NCBI RefSeq assembly: GCF_001592735.1
Contig: NZ_LUKE01000001.1
Span: 1,275,018-1,339,017, forward strand
Direction: 5' to 3'
DNA length: 64,000 nucleotides
Source of the DNA: Bdellovibrio bacteriovorus
Lineage (GTDB): Bacteria; Bdellovibrionota; Bdellovibrionia; Bdellovibrionales; Bdellovibrionaceae
Each line of letters starts with the position of its first letter. Position 1 is the first letter of the stretch. The position numbers and the translations under genes are program-made. Shown one piece after another: positions 7,949 through 16,490 of the stretch. The notes beneath the pieces are model-generated. The model worked only from the letters and a program-made list of their open reading frames with translations. It was not told the origin of the DNA and ran no database searches.

Positions 7949-8800
7949 TTATTTTTCTCCACTTTTCGACATTTGCAGAGCTTGACCGCCAATGAAAATC
8001 ACGAGTGCGATCACCAGTGCGGCAATAAATAAATAACGTATAAAATTTCCAATTGTGAATGGCTTGTCTTCTTCCTGAATGATCGGTTTGGGTGGCGGTT
8101 TGATTCCGATTTTCTTTTTTTCTCTACGCACAGATTCCGAAGCGACCGTCATCCCTGCAGTACCTTCGGCTTTTTTCTCTAGCTCTTTTTTTTCGGCCTC
8201 TGTCAGGCCCGTAATTGCGATGGAGGAGGTTTTTCTTTGCGAAATGGCGTAGCTATTACCATTTTTATTGCCAAAGAATCCCCCGGCGCCGCCGTTCTCT
8301 AATGCGATTTCGACAACCTTACCGCTTTTTCTGGAGCTGCTTTCAACGCCGGAACTAGGTCTACGATTGATGTTGATATTGCTACTGCCCCCACGGGAAG
8401 AACTTCCCGCATAAGAACTTTTTTCAGACGCGGTAGATCCGCGGTTGTTATTCGTTTTCGTTCTTGAACCACTCGAACTAGAGCCTTGACCATCACTTCG
8501 TGGAGGACGACCCGCTGTGATAGTGCCGCCTTCAAAACGCTTATTACATTCCGAATCGTCTTCAACCTGTGATCCCGCAGTGGTACCAAGTGTCGGCAAT
8601 TCCCCGTATTCTAAAAGGCAGGCTGTATATTTTCCCATATAGTTTGAGATGAATTCACCAAAAGGCTTAAATAATACCTGTGATAACGCCATCAAAATCG
8701 CCACGGTTACTAGCATGATCAGCGTGTATTCGATCACGGCCTGACCACGTACATTCCCAGGTCTAGATAAGAGAGGAGATTTCTTCACTGCAGAGGGCAT
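7949..8800 (-). CDS. Pilin-like (TadE/Flp type) N-terminal membrane protein with Ser-rich middle
   Basis: Protein of 283 residues with three parts. Residues 15-45 resemble the class IVb pilin/TadE leader: a basic stretch, then RGQAVIEYTLIMLVTVAIL, where G-Q-A-x-x-E-Y precedes a long hydrophobic helix. The middle (about 75-155) is rich in Ser, Gly and Arg and probably disordered. The C-terminus has a second membrane helix (FIRYLFIAALVIALVIFIGGQAL). Two membrane anchors flanking a loop are not typical of a pilin. The leader may therefore be a membrane-tethered relative of the Tad apparatus rather than a polymerised subunit. No other tad genes are nearby. The start lies only 19 bp from the divergent TPR gene. 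Exact function unknown. Confidence 0.5.
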   Translation of the reverse strand: MPSAVKKSPLLSRPGNVRGQAVIEYTLIMLVTVAILMALSQVLFKPFGEFISNYMGKYTACLLEYGELPTLGTTAGSQVEDDSECNKRFEGGTITAGRPPRSDGQGSSSSGSRTKTNNNRGSTASEKSSYAGSSSRGGSSNININRRPSSGVESSSRKSGKVVEIALENGGAGGFFGNKNGNSYAISQRKTSSIAITGLTEAEKKELEKKAEGTAGMTVASESVRREKKKIGIKPPPKPIIQEEDKPFTIGNFIRYLFIAALVIALVIFIGGQALQMSKSGEK

Positions 8801-8819
8801 TTAAGTCATACTACAACAT

Positions 8820-9992
8820 ATGAAGCATGGACTGAATTTCAATCGCCCGGTCATGAACTTGTTCTTGGCTTTCGTCTCATTATGGTACATCGGTATCGGA
8901 TGCGCCTCGACTTCAGTTCAGGGCCGCGATGAGTTTGATGATTTCGCCGACGACAAAACACCGGCCCACGGAAAGAAATCACCCGTGGCAAGCAAACCCG
9001 CTCCAGTTAAGCCCGCCTTAAAACCTGAAGAACGCATCGAAGAATTAAAAAAACAGATCCGCGCCAATCCCAAAAATTATGGGCTTATCGTGGACCTGTC
9101 CGAAGAGTTTTATAAAACCGCCCAAGACCAAAAGGTCACCGTTCTTTTATGGAAATACGTCGACAAAATTGATCGCCGCGGATTGATTCTATTAGCAAAA
9201 GCTCATCAAAAAAGAAAAGAGCCCAACGAAATGATTCGCGCATTGAACATTTTGATTGGAAAAAACGAGCGTGACTTTGAAGCCCACACCATGATTGGTG
9301 ATGCCTATGCGATGGCACTTAAAAATAAAGAGGCCTTAGAAAGTTACAAGCGCGCCTTAGAGCTGAATAAACAATACGAACCCGCGTATAATGGATTAGT
9401 GAATCTTTACGAAAAACGGGATCCACCTAATTTGTATGAGCTGCGCATTCTGTTTCAAGACATGATGGAGGCCATCGGTCCAAGGCCCCAATATTTACGC
9501 CGCCTGTGCGAAATTAACACTTCCGATGGAACTTTTGATGCCGCCATCCAGATGTGCAATGCCGCAATCTCTAAAGACCCTAATACGCCAGAGCCTTACG
9601 TTTATTTAGGTCTTTCGCAAAAGGCCTATGGAGACGAGGCGGAGGGCAATAAAACCCTGCAGAAGGCCGCTCAGAGCTTTCCTCAATCCGAACTGGCTCT
9701 TTATAACTATGCAAAGACCTTAGAAGAAAAAAAGAACTTCGTAGAGGCTTTAAACAACTACAAAAAGGGCACGGACGCAGATCCCAAGTCAGCACGCTCT
9801 TGGCTAGGCTTGGCCAACACATCTTTTGAGATTCGAAAATACGAGATCTCATTAATCGCCTACCGAAATGCCTGTCGTTACGACAAAAAAAATGCGGTGG
9901 CCTTTAGAAGAGCCACCACAGTTTTAAGAAATCAAAAAAATGGAGAGTGGGCGTCCAAGTTCGAAGAAGCCTCCGAAACTTGTACTTTTTAG
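8820..9992 (+). CDS. TPR-repeat lipoprotein
   Basis: Exported protein of 390 residues. The N-terminus has basic residues, a hydrophobic core and a plausible lipobox at GIGC (Cys28), so it is probably a lipoprotein. A charged, proline-rich linker follows, then about 270 residues of tandem TPR units (for example AHTMIGDAYAMALKNKEALESYKRALELN and PEPYVYLGLSQKAYGDEAEGN). TPR arrays are protein-binding scaffolds. The divergent neighbour with a pilin-like leader is a possible partner, by position only. The start could also be ATG 8853, which keeps the signal sequence. Neither start has a strong ribosome site. Confidence 0.72.
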   Translation: MKHGLNFNRPVMNLFLAFVSLWYIGIGCASTSVQGRDEFDDFADDKTPAHGKKSPVASKPAPVKPALKPEERIEELKKQIRANPKNYGLIVDLSEEFYKTAQDQKVTVLLWKYVDKIDRRGLILLAKAHQKRKEPNEMIRALNILIGKNERDFEAHTMIGDAYAMALKNKEALESYKRALELNKQYEPAYNGLVNLYEKRDPPNLYELRILFQDMMEAIGPRPQYLRRLCEINTSDGTFDAAIQMCNAAISKDPNTPEPYVYLGLSQKAYGDEAEGNKTLQKAAQSFPQSELALYNYAKTLEEKKNFVEALNNYKKGTDADPKSARSWLGLANTSFEIRKYEISLIAYRNACRYDKKNAVAFRRATTVLRNQKNGEWASKFEEASETCTF

Positions 9993-9998
9993 GTCGAA

Positions 9999-11372
9999 CT
10001 AGTTAACTTCGACGATTTCACCAATAAGATCGTATTCCATGCTGTCGGTTACATGAACTTTAACCATGTCACCCACCTCAGCCGTACCGTCATTGATCAA
10101 AACCACGCCGTCGATATCCGGAGCTTGGCCCCAGAAGCGGCCTTGCAATAGCAAGTCTGTTTCTTCACTGAAGCCTTCGACGATCACGTCGATAGTTTTA
10201 CCAACAAAATCGCGGTGCTTTTCGCGAGAAATATTTTGCTGAACTTCCATCAAAGCGTCGTGACGATATTGTTTTACGTCTTCGTCGATTTGATTTTCCA
10301 TACGGCCGCCAGGAGTATTTTCTTCTGGGGAGTACTTAAAGCAACCTACGCGATCAAAATTTTGGTCTGCTACGAACTGTAATAACTCTTCAAATTGCTC
10401 TTCAGTTTCACCTGGGAAGCCCACGATGAATTGAGTACGAATAACCGCTTCAGGAATGTATTCACGGATGTTCATCAGTGCCGTTTCAACTTCATCACGA
10501 GTCATTTTACGATTCATTGATTTAAGAACCGCATCGTTGATGTGTTGCAATGGCATATCGAAGTATTTCACGATTTTTTTGCTTTTCGCGATAACTTGAA
10601 CCATCTCTTGCGTGATTCCATCTGGATACAAGTACATCAAGCGGATCCACTGCAAGCCTTCAACTTGGTCTAAGGCTTTAAGCAATTCGACCGGGCTTTC
10701 TTTGCGAGTTGGATCTTTACGACGGATATCCCAACCATAATCAGTGAAGTCATGGCTGATGATGATCAATTCTTTAACGCCACCCGCAACCAAAAGCTTC
10801 GCCTCGGCTACGATCGCATCGATAGAGCGAGATTGAAGGTTACCACGGATCAACGGGATCGCACAGAAAGCACAACGCTTCATGCAGCCTTCAGAAATTT
10901 TTAAATACGCACGGTGACCCGGTTGAGAGTTCACGCGCGGGGTCGCCTCTTCTTGCAAATACGTGGGCAAGTTGAAGAATGTTTTCTTCTTTTCGCCTTC
11001 ATCAGAGTTTTTTAAGATTTTAGCAATATTTTGGAATTCACCAGAACCGACAAAAAGATCGGCCTCTGGCAAACCTTCGACAAGGTCGTCTTTATACCGT
11101 TGAGTCAGGCAACCCGCGACGACCACTTTTTTAATTTTGCCTTCTTGTTTTAACTCACTCATGTCCAAAATACGTTGGATAGACTCTTTTTTTGAATCTT
11201 CGATGAAGCCACAAGTATTTACGATAACGGTGTCAGCCTCATCCGCCTCGCCCACAACCTTATAACCGTCCTTCATCAAAGTTCCGGCCATAATCTCACT
11301 ATCAACTAAATTCTTTGGGCAGCCCAAAGAGATAAAGTGAACCTTCTTACTTTCAACTGTTTCCTGCTTCAT
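9999..11372 (-). CDS. rimO: Ribosomal protein S12 methylthiotransferase RimO
   Basis: Radical-SAM methylthiotransferase of 457 residues that modifies an aspartate of ribosomal protein S12. Its domains are in standard order. The UPF0004 N-domain begins with SLGCPKNLVDSE and binds the auxiliary 4Fe-4S cluster through conserved cysteines. The radical-SAM core has the C-x3-C-x2-C motif in EGCMKRCAFCAIP. A C-terminal TRAM domain follows (last 70 residues). SLGCPKNLVDSE is typical of RimO rather than MiaB. The ATG overlaps the lolA stop by 4 bp, and it is the last gene of a comF-lolA-rimO run. Confidence 0.95.
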   Translation of the reverse strand: MKQETVESKKVHFISLGCPKNLVDSEIMAGTLMKDGYKVVGEADEADTVIVNTCGFIEDSKKESIQRILDMSELKQEGKIKKVVVAGCLTQRYKDDLVEGLPEADLFVGSGEFQNIAKILKNSDEGEKKKTFFNLPTYLQEEATPRVNSQPGHRAYLKISEGCMKRCAFCAIPLIRGNLQSRSIDAIVAEAKLLVAGGVKELIIISHDFTDYGWDIRRKDPTRKESPVELLKALDQVEGLQWIRLMYLYPDGITQEMVQVIAKSKKIVKYFDMPLQHINDAVLKSMNRKMTRDEVETALMNIREYIPEAVIRTQFIVGFPGETEEQFEELLQFVADQNFDRVGCFKYSPEENTPGGRMENQIDEDVKQYRHDALMEVQQNISREKHRDFVGKTIDVIVEGFSEETDLLLQGRFWGQAPDIDGVVLINDGTAEVGDMVKVHVTDSMEYDLIGEIVEVN

Positions 11373-12031
11373 AGATCGGTAACCTGCGCGTCTTTTGGAG
11401 GTTGGTATTTAAACAAGTTCTTCTTCTCAGACTTCAGGAAGTTTACATTGGTGAAGGTCAACGTTGTCATGTTTCCAATGTCGTCTTTGTATGAAACTTG
11501 GTTCAATGTATTGTCTTTAGTATTTAATCTAAGGCTCATGGCTTTGATGTTCAGATCGTCTTGCAACGGTTGAACATCGACCGTCAAAATATCGCCATCT
11601 TTTTTATCACCCAAAACTTTGAAGTTCTTTTTGATATCTGTTCCGATAAGTGTCGAAAGCAAGATGTGTGATTTTGTTTTCTTGTCTACTTTGCCACGAG
11701 CCACCTGTACGGGTCCACCAAACTCAGGAGGAGGACTTTGCTCACTCCAGATTGTTTTACCGTCATACACCAACAATGTTTTTTCAGGCTTGGTATTTTC
11801 CCAACGAAATTTTCCTGCACCTAAAAAGATTTTGCCTTCGTGTTTTGTTTCTTTACCTAATAATTCAGACTTCACCGTTTTTTCCACATTCATTTCCACA
11901 AGCTTCGTGCTGCGGTATTTTTTTGTGATTTTTTGCAAAGCCGTTGTTGAACTCGCGATAGAGTTCGAAGCGGCAAAAGCGGTAGAAAGTGAAAACACGA
12001 AAAAGAGAAGGACTTTAAGCGACTTAAGCAT
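11369..12031 (-). CDS. lolA: LolA-like outer-membrane lipoprotein carrier
   Basis: Periplasmic carrier of about 220 residues with a cleavable signal peptide (LKVLLFFVFSLSTAFAAS). LolA shuttles lipoproteins from the LolCDE transporter to the outer membrane. Family features are the antiparallel-sheet pattern with GKFRWENTKPEKTLLVYDGKTIW, which matches the canonical FRW..P..q.ivsDGk.lW segment, and the C-terminal NVNFL..FKYQPPKDAQV. The many lipoproteins encoded in this window make a functional Lol route necessary. It lies 7 bp after comF and overlaps rimO by 4 bp. Confidence 0.85.
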   Translation of the reverse strand: MLKSLKVLLFFVFSLSTAFAASNSIASSTTALQKITKKYRSTKLVEMNVEKTVKSELLGKETKHEGKIFLGAGKFRWENTKPEKTLLVYDGKTIWSEQSPPPEFGGPVQVARGKVDKKTKSHILLSTLIGTDIKKNFKVLGDKKDGDILTVDVQPLQDDLNIKAMSLRLNTKDNTLNQVSYKDDIGNMTTLTFTNVNFLKSEKKNLFKYQPPKDAQVTDL

Positions 12032-12038
12032 TCAATCC

Positions 12039-12707
12039 TTATAACAGATCCTTGGACGCCCCGCAAGAGAGGCTCCTCTGAGCTAAAGCCCAAATCTGGA
12101 AGTTTGCTGGTCGGCCCAAGGCGATATGAGCAGACCTCGCGGTAGCCCCTGTGGTTACGATATCGTCGGCGAAAATCCACAGTATTTGCGACTCAAAATC
12201 CACAGTATCTGTATTATTTTCAATAAGTTCCATCTCAATAAGCGCCCGAGTGCCGCGGTCTGCCCCGCGCTGGGCATACTGTCCCGTCTTTCGCAGGCAC
12301 GGCAGGAGTTCCGCCCCCAGAGCCTGACTCAAGCCTTGGGCCCAAAGCATCGCGTGATCCGTTTGCCCTTTTTTGGATGGCGCGGGAACCACATAGATTT
12401 TGAAATTCCTCGGCAAGGTCTCGCAGTAATTTCGAGACATTTCTTTAGCATAGTAATGCCAAGCTTCTTTTTGTCGAGAGCCTTTTAGCCATAAAATCAG
12501 GCGCGAAAGGATATCACTCCGCCCCGGAACCCAGCGGTATAATGAGCGAATTTGCAAACCACGCAAGGGTTGTGTTTCTAAGTCTTCCGCCCAAAACTTC
12601 AGGGCTCCCTCGCATGAATGACACAGACATCCTAAACTCGGTCGGAAAGATCCGCAGTTCAGACAACATCCCATGTATCTTCGAATTAGGTTAAGAATTG
12701 GTTTCAT
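12039..12707 (-). CDS. comF: ComF family phosphoribosyltransferase-like protein
   Basis: About 222 residues. The N-terminus has two Cys pairs (GCCLNCGSF and GCLCHSCEG), the zinc-ribbon element of ComFC proteins. The C-terminal half has the PRTase PRPP loop as IFADDIVTTGATARSA, preceded by VVPAPSKKGQTDHAMLWAQ. ComFC proteins take part in natural transformation, in uptake or processing of single-stranded DNA. It is the first gene of the comF-lolA-rimO run. Whether this cell is naturally competent cannot be judged here. Confidence 0.88.
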   Translation of the reverse strand: MKPILNLIRRYMGCCLNCGSFRPSLGCLCHSCEGALKFWAEDLETQPLRGLQIRSLYRWVPGRSDILSRLILWLKGSRQKEAWHYYAKEMSRNYCETLPRNFKIYVVPAPSKKGQTDHAMLWAQGLSQALGAELLPCLRKTGQYAQRGADRGTRALIEMELIENNTDTVDFESQILWIFADDIVTTGATARSAHIALGRPANFQIWALAQRSLSCGASKDLL

Positions 12708-12765
12708 GACAATGCTTCACTGCAAAAACTTTGACAGCATTTTTAGACCGACCTAGAACTTAGGC

Positions 12766-13566
12766 ATGCGTTTATTATCTATTTTAGTTTTGACCGGTTT
12801 TACATTGTCCATCTCTGCATTTGCTCAAGGTCTTTCTGCGGTTCGTGAGACCGGCGAAACCTATGAACAAGCCCAAGCTCGCAGCTTGATGCTTTATCAG
12901 TTAAAGAATATCGAATCTTTCACTCAGCCTGACACTTACCTGCGCCGCACTCCGATGGATGTTAAGGTCAGTCTTGAAAAATTAGACACCACAACCATCC
13001 CACAACTTTCTTCTTATGAAGTTTTGGAAAATGAATTTAAATATATTCGCGACACGCGTTTTTTTAATTCACCAGATCCTAAATTTCCGCGCCGCCTGAC
13101 ATGGCTTTATCCAGACGATGGATGTTATGCCCGTGCGGAAATGGCTAAAATCAAATTGGTCGAACACAAACAAATCGCGCCTAACAAAATCTTCGTCTTT
13201 GGGAACTTAAATGCTTCGACGAAGAATACTTTTAATGGACGTGTTCAGTGGTGGTATCATGTCGCCGCAACTTACCGCGTAGACACCAAGGTTTATGTTT
13301 TTGATCCTTCCATCGAACCCGAGCATCCGTTAACTTTGGACGAGTGGCATTTAGCTGTCGGGGGCGCCCAAACTTCTGTGAAATATGCCGTTTGCGCTCC
13401 AAACGCGTTTGATCCTAACTCAAACTGCGAACGCCCCGTTCAAACAAATATTTCGGATGTTATTTCTGAACAAACCGACTTCTTAGGTCCCGAGTGGGAA
13501 CGAGTCGAACTTTTGCATCGGGACCCAACAAAAGAGCTTGGCGAGTTCCCGCCTTGGCTTCACTAA
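12766..13566 (+). CDS. Secreted protein-glutaminase-like deamidase (predicted)
   Basis: Exported protein of 266 residues with a signal peptide (LLSILVLTGFTLSISAFAQG). The middle holds a Cys-His-Asp set in the order and context of the protein-glutaminase/transglutaminase-like family (Gln_deamidase_2): DDGCYARAEM with Cys120, WWYHVAAT with His165, and VFDPSIEP with Asp180. Family enzymes such as the Chryseobacterium protein-glutaminase deamidate glutamine side chains on proteins. A secreted form in a predator could act on prey proteins or on the bdelloplast wall; that is inference. Family membership is from recalled motif spacing, not from a search. It stands alone on its strand, divergent from comF and convergent with rlmH (4 bp overlap). 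Confidence 0.68.
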   Translation: MRLLSILVLTGFTLSISAFAQGLSAVRETGETYEQAQARSLMLYQLKNIESFTQPDTYLRRTPMDVKVSLEKLDTTTIPQLSSYEVLENEFKYIRDTRFFNSPDPKFPRRLTWLYPDDGCYARAEMAKIKLVEHKQIAPNKIFVFGNLNASTKNTFNGRVQWWYHVAATYRVDTKVYVFDPSIEPEHPLTLDEWHLAVGGAQTSVKYAVCAPNAFDPNSNCERPVQTNISDVISEQTDFLGPEWERVELLHRDPTKELGEFPPWLH

Positions 13567-14033
13567 ATATTGTGATACGGAATTTTTTTGATAATCGTAA
13601 AAGCGCGATAGATCTGCTCTAGGCTCATCGCTTGCGCCATCAGGTGGTTCATCACCATCGGTGAAAGACTGATCTTAAGATCTGCACGACGGCGCACATC
13701 TTCATTCACACCAAAAGCGCCGCCGATGATAAATACCGCTCTTTTTTTCGAGCTGCCCAAGATATTTTCGATTTTTTTAGAAAATTGAATGGAATCAAGA
13801 ACCGATCCACGTTCATCAAACAGGACAACATAATCGTCACTATTTAGATTTTTTAAGATAAGATCGGATTCTTCGTTGCGTTTAAAGTCGGCATCTTCAC
13901 GTGCCGACTTTTTTGCTTTAAGGGCCTGGATATCTAGCGGAATAAAAAACGAAATCTTTTTTTTGTACAAATCGCTGACTTCATCGGCCCAAGCCTCTTT
14001 AGCCGTGGCGAGATTGTACAAAACAAATTTCAT
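13563..14033 (-). CDS. rlmH: 23S rRNA pseudouridine-1915 N3-methyltransferase RlmH
   Basis: SPOUT-class methyltransferase of 156 residues that methylates pseudouridine 1915 in helix 69 of 23S rRNA on assembled 70S ribosomes. The trefoil-knot SAM-binding region is FIIGGAFGVNEDVRRRADLKISLSPM, read in two pieces. The C-terminus LEQIYRAFTIIKKIPYHN is the strongest family signature. It lies 2 bp after the nadD-rsfS fusion gene. rsfS and rlmH are neighbours in many bacteria, so context agrees. Confidence 0.94.
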   Translation of the reverse strand: MKFVLYNLATAKEAWADEVSDLYKKKISFFIPLDIQALKAKKSAREDADFKRNEESDLILKNLNSDDYVVLFDERGSVLDSIQFSKKIENILGSSKKRAVFIIGGAFGVNEDVRRRADLKISLSPMVMNHLMAQAMSLEQIYRAFTIIKKIPYHNI

Positions 14034-14035
14034 AA

Positions 14036-15067
14036 CTAGGGCGTTCCTGGTTTTCCAACATATGGATCTTTAAGACCCATGTCTTTACCGTCGCGCCACA
14101 AGTTTTCTAGATTGTATTCTTGACGAACAAAATCATAGAAGATGTGAACGATCAAAGAGCCGTAATCGACTAAAACCCAGCGGCCTTCATCGATACCTTC
14201 AACACTTTGTGGATGCACGTTGTATTCTTCTTTAACCGCCATCACGATATTTTCAGCCATTGCAGCCGCGTGACGAGTTGAGGTCCCTGAAGCAATCAAA
14301 GTGTATTCGCTTGGCGCCGAGCTGCCCGTTAAGTCAAACCCACGGACGTTAATGCCTTTTTTTGCAAACAGCACATCCGCGCAGAACGCAGAAAACTTTG
14401 TGAAGTCACCAATACGATCGCCAAGGTTGCGATACAGCTTGTGTTCTTTGATGTAAGATTCAACTGCAAGTGGAAGATATTTTTCTACGGGCTTTCCCGT
14501 GCGCAACCACTTACGAACTTCACTTGCCGAAATTTCGATATCACGCAAAGTGATGAACTGAATGCTGCGACCGGTGTTTAACTCAATAAAGTTAAAGTCA
14601 AAATCTGAAACCATTGGCTTCAAGTACGCTGGCATTTCTTCTAACGTTTCCGGCGTGTCGTAACCGGGGCGAGTCGTCACGATTAAGTTCACTTCCGAAA
14701 GAAGTTTTTGATAGTCTTTCCACTGAGAAAGCTCTTCAAATTTATCAGCGCCAACGATCAAAAACAAATCTGCCGCTTCATAGGATTTACGCAGACTCAT
14801 TACAGTGTCGATCGTGTAGCTTAATCCGCCACGTTTGATTTCTTGGTCATCAACAAAGTAAGTTTCTCCGTATTGTTCAAAAGCCAAACGAGTCAGTTCT
14901 AAACGTTGGTCTGACGTTGGACCTTCAACCGGAGTTTTAAGAGGATTCTGGGCCGCCGGAATGATGTGCACTTTACCCAAGCCGACTTTTTTAGCGACGG
15001 TTTGAACGGCATTGATATGACCCATGTGTGGAGGATTGAAACTACCTCCGAAAATACCTATTTTCAT
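14036..15067 (-). CDS. NadD-RsfS fusion: nicotinate-nucleotide adenylyltransferase plus ribosomal silencing factor
   Basis: A single open frame of 343 residues joins two proteins usually encoded separately. Residues 1-205 are NadD, with IFGGSFNPPHMGH (the nucleotidyltransferase HxGH loop) and, later, DIEISASEVRKWLRTGKPVEKYLP (ISxTxxR-like). Residues about 215-335 are RsfS/DUF143, with FDLTGSSAPSEYTLIASGTSTRHAAAMAENI and RWVLVDYGSLIVHIF, matching WvllDygdvvVHif. RsfS binds L14 and blocks subunit joining in starvation; NadD makes deamido-NAD. nadD and rsfS are often adjacent, so the fusion probably arose by loss of the stop. It overlaps obgE by 4 bp and is followed by rlmH. Confidence 0.92.
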   Translation of the reverse strand: MKIGIFGGSFNPPHMGHINAVQTVAKKVGLGKVHIIPAAQNPLKTPVEGPTSDQRLELTRLAFEQYGETYFVDDQEIKRGGLSYTIDTVMSLRKSYEAADLFLIVGADKFEELSQWKDYQKLLSEVNLIVTTRPGYDTPETLEEMPAYLKPMVSDFDFNFIELNTGRSIQFITLRDIEISASEVRKWLRTGKPVEKYLPLAVESYIKEHKLYRNLGDRIGDFTKFSAFCADVLFAKKGINVRGFDLTGSSAPSEYTLIASGTSTRHAAAMAENIVMAVKEEYNVHPQSVEGIDEGRWVLVDYGSLIVHIFYDFVRQEYNLENLWRDGKDMGLKDPYVGKPGTP

Positions 15068-16104
15068 GTTTGTTCTTCTTCTTTCTCGACAAGGATTTGA
15101 CGAGCTAATTCTTGGATGAATTCTTTGATGTTGGTTCCTGTAACCGCAGAAATTGCGTATGGCTCTTGGCCAGAAGCTTCTTTAAACTTTTGTTTAAGTT
15201 TATGAAGTTGTTTTTCGCTCAAAGTATCAATCTTATTTAGCACCACAAACTGAGGGCGTGTCGCCAAAGGGAAAAACCCTTCTTTGTCGCTGTTAGTTTC
15301 GTCGTACATCTTAAGTTCGTTATTGATGTCGTTGTAATCATCAAGCGGATCACGGCCGGACATTCCTGAAGCATCAATCAAGTGAATGAACAAACGTGTA
15401 CGTTCGATATGTTTTAAAAATTGAATACCTAAACCCACGCCAGAGTGAGCGCCTTTAACTAGGCCCGGAATGTCAGCAACCACAAACGAAGAGTAATCGC
15501 CCGCTTTAACGACACCCAAGTTAGGAGTCAGTGTTGTAAATGGATAATCCGCGATTTTTGGTTTCGCGGCAGAGATACGTGAGATCAATGTTGATTTACC
15601 CGCATTCGGAAATCCAACGATCCCCACGTCAGCGATCAGCTTAAGCTCTAACTTAACTTCAAGCTCTTCGCCTTCTTCACCGGGCTGCGCATATTCTGGA
15701 GCTTGGTTCACCGAGTTTTTGAAAAACTCATTGCCCATGCCCCCACGGCCACCTTTAAGCAGCGTGTATTCAGAAATACCGGTCATATCGACAACGATTT
15801 CGCCTTCAAGATTTCTTAGAACTGTTCCTTCTGGAACAACTAAAACGAAGTCTTCACCATCTTGACCGGATTTTTGACGTCCCATACCCATTTGCCCACT
15901 TTGGGCCGAGTATTTTTTATTGCGACGGATGTCGACAAGAGAGTTGATATGACGAGATGTACGGATAACGACGCTGCCGCCTTTACCGCCATTGCCACCA
16001 TCTGGGCCCCCGCGGGCCTGCATAGATTCGCGGCGAAAGCTAACGCAACCTGGGCCGCCGCGGCCAGACGCAAGAGTGATATTTACTTCATCGATGAATT
16101 TCAT
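15064..16104 (-). CDS. obgE: GTPase Obg/CgtA
   Basis: Ribosome-assembly and stringent-response GTPase of 346 residues. The glycine-rich Obg fold covers residues 1-158 (GRGGPGCVSFRRES, GGPDGGNGGKGGSV, GGRGGMGNEFFK). The G domain follows, with G1 GFPNAGKSTL, G3 DIPGLVKGA, G4 NKID and G5 SAVTG. Length is typical without a long C-terminal extension. It heads the obgE / nadD-rsfS / rlmH operon and follows rpmA after a terminator, so it may have its own promoter in the 97 bp gap. Confidence 0.96.
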   Translation of the reverse strand: MKFIDEVNITLASGRGGPGCVSFRRESMQARGGPDGGNGGKGGSVVIRTSRHINSLVDIRRNKKYSAQSGQMGMGRQKSGQDGEDFVLVVPEGTVLRNLEGEIVVDMTGISEYTLLKGGRGGMGNEFFKNSVNQAPEYAQPGEEGEELEVKLELKLIADVGIVGFPNAGKSTLISRISAAKPKIADYPFTTLTPNLGVVKAGDYSSFVVADIPGLVKGAHSGVGLGIQFLKHIERTRLFIHLIDASGMSGRDPLDDYNDINNELKMYDETNSDKEGFFPLATRPQFVVLNKIDTLSEKQLHKLKQKFKEASGQEPYAISAVTGTNIKEFIQELARQILVEKEEEQT

Positions 16105-16123
16105 AACAGCACCATCTATAACA

Positions 16124-16153
16124 AAAAAGGAGCCGCAAAGCGGGCTCCTTTTT
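16124..16153 (-). terminator. Strong bidirectional-looking terminator after rpmA
   Basis: AAAAAGGAGCC pairs exactly with GGCTCCTTTTT around a GCAAAGCG loop. It lies 49 bp past the rpmA stop and ends the rplU-rpmA transcript before obgE. Confidence 0.85.
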
Positions 16154-16201
16154 ATGTATTGAAAAAATGTCTTGGTGCTTATCTATAGAAACTGTCTGGA
16201 A

Positions 16202-16462
16202 CTAGACAGCTTTTGGATAAACAGAGACTTTGAAACGCTCTTTAGAGAAACGTTCAAATTTAACAAGACCTTCAACTACTGAATAGATCGTGTAATCGCG
16301 ACCCATTTTTACGTTATTGCCCAAGTGGAATTTTGTTCCACGCTGACGAACGATGATTGTTCCAGGAAGAACTTTTTCGCCACCGAAACGTTTTACGCCT
16401 AAGCGTTTACTCTGTGAATCACGTCCGTTCTTTGTACTACCGCCGGCCTTCTTACTTGCCAT
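16202..16462 (-). CDS. rpmA: 50S ribosomal protein L27
   Basis: L27 of 86 residues, at the peptidyl-transferase centre. Signature [23 protein letters not shown], read in pieces, then [15 protein letters not shown]. The N-terminus MASKKAGGS begins directly, with no Firmicute-type cleavable leader. It sits 28 bp after rplU in the universally conserved L21-L27 order. Confidence 0.97.
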   Translation of the reverse strand: MASKKAGGSTKNGRDSQSKRLGVKRFGGEKVLPGTIIVRQRGTKFHLGNNVKMGRDYTIYSVVEGLVKFERFSKERFKVSVYPKAV

Positions 16463-16490
16463 GACTGACCTCTCTTAAAGAAATTAAAAA

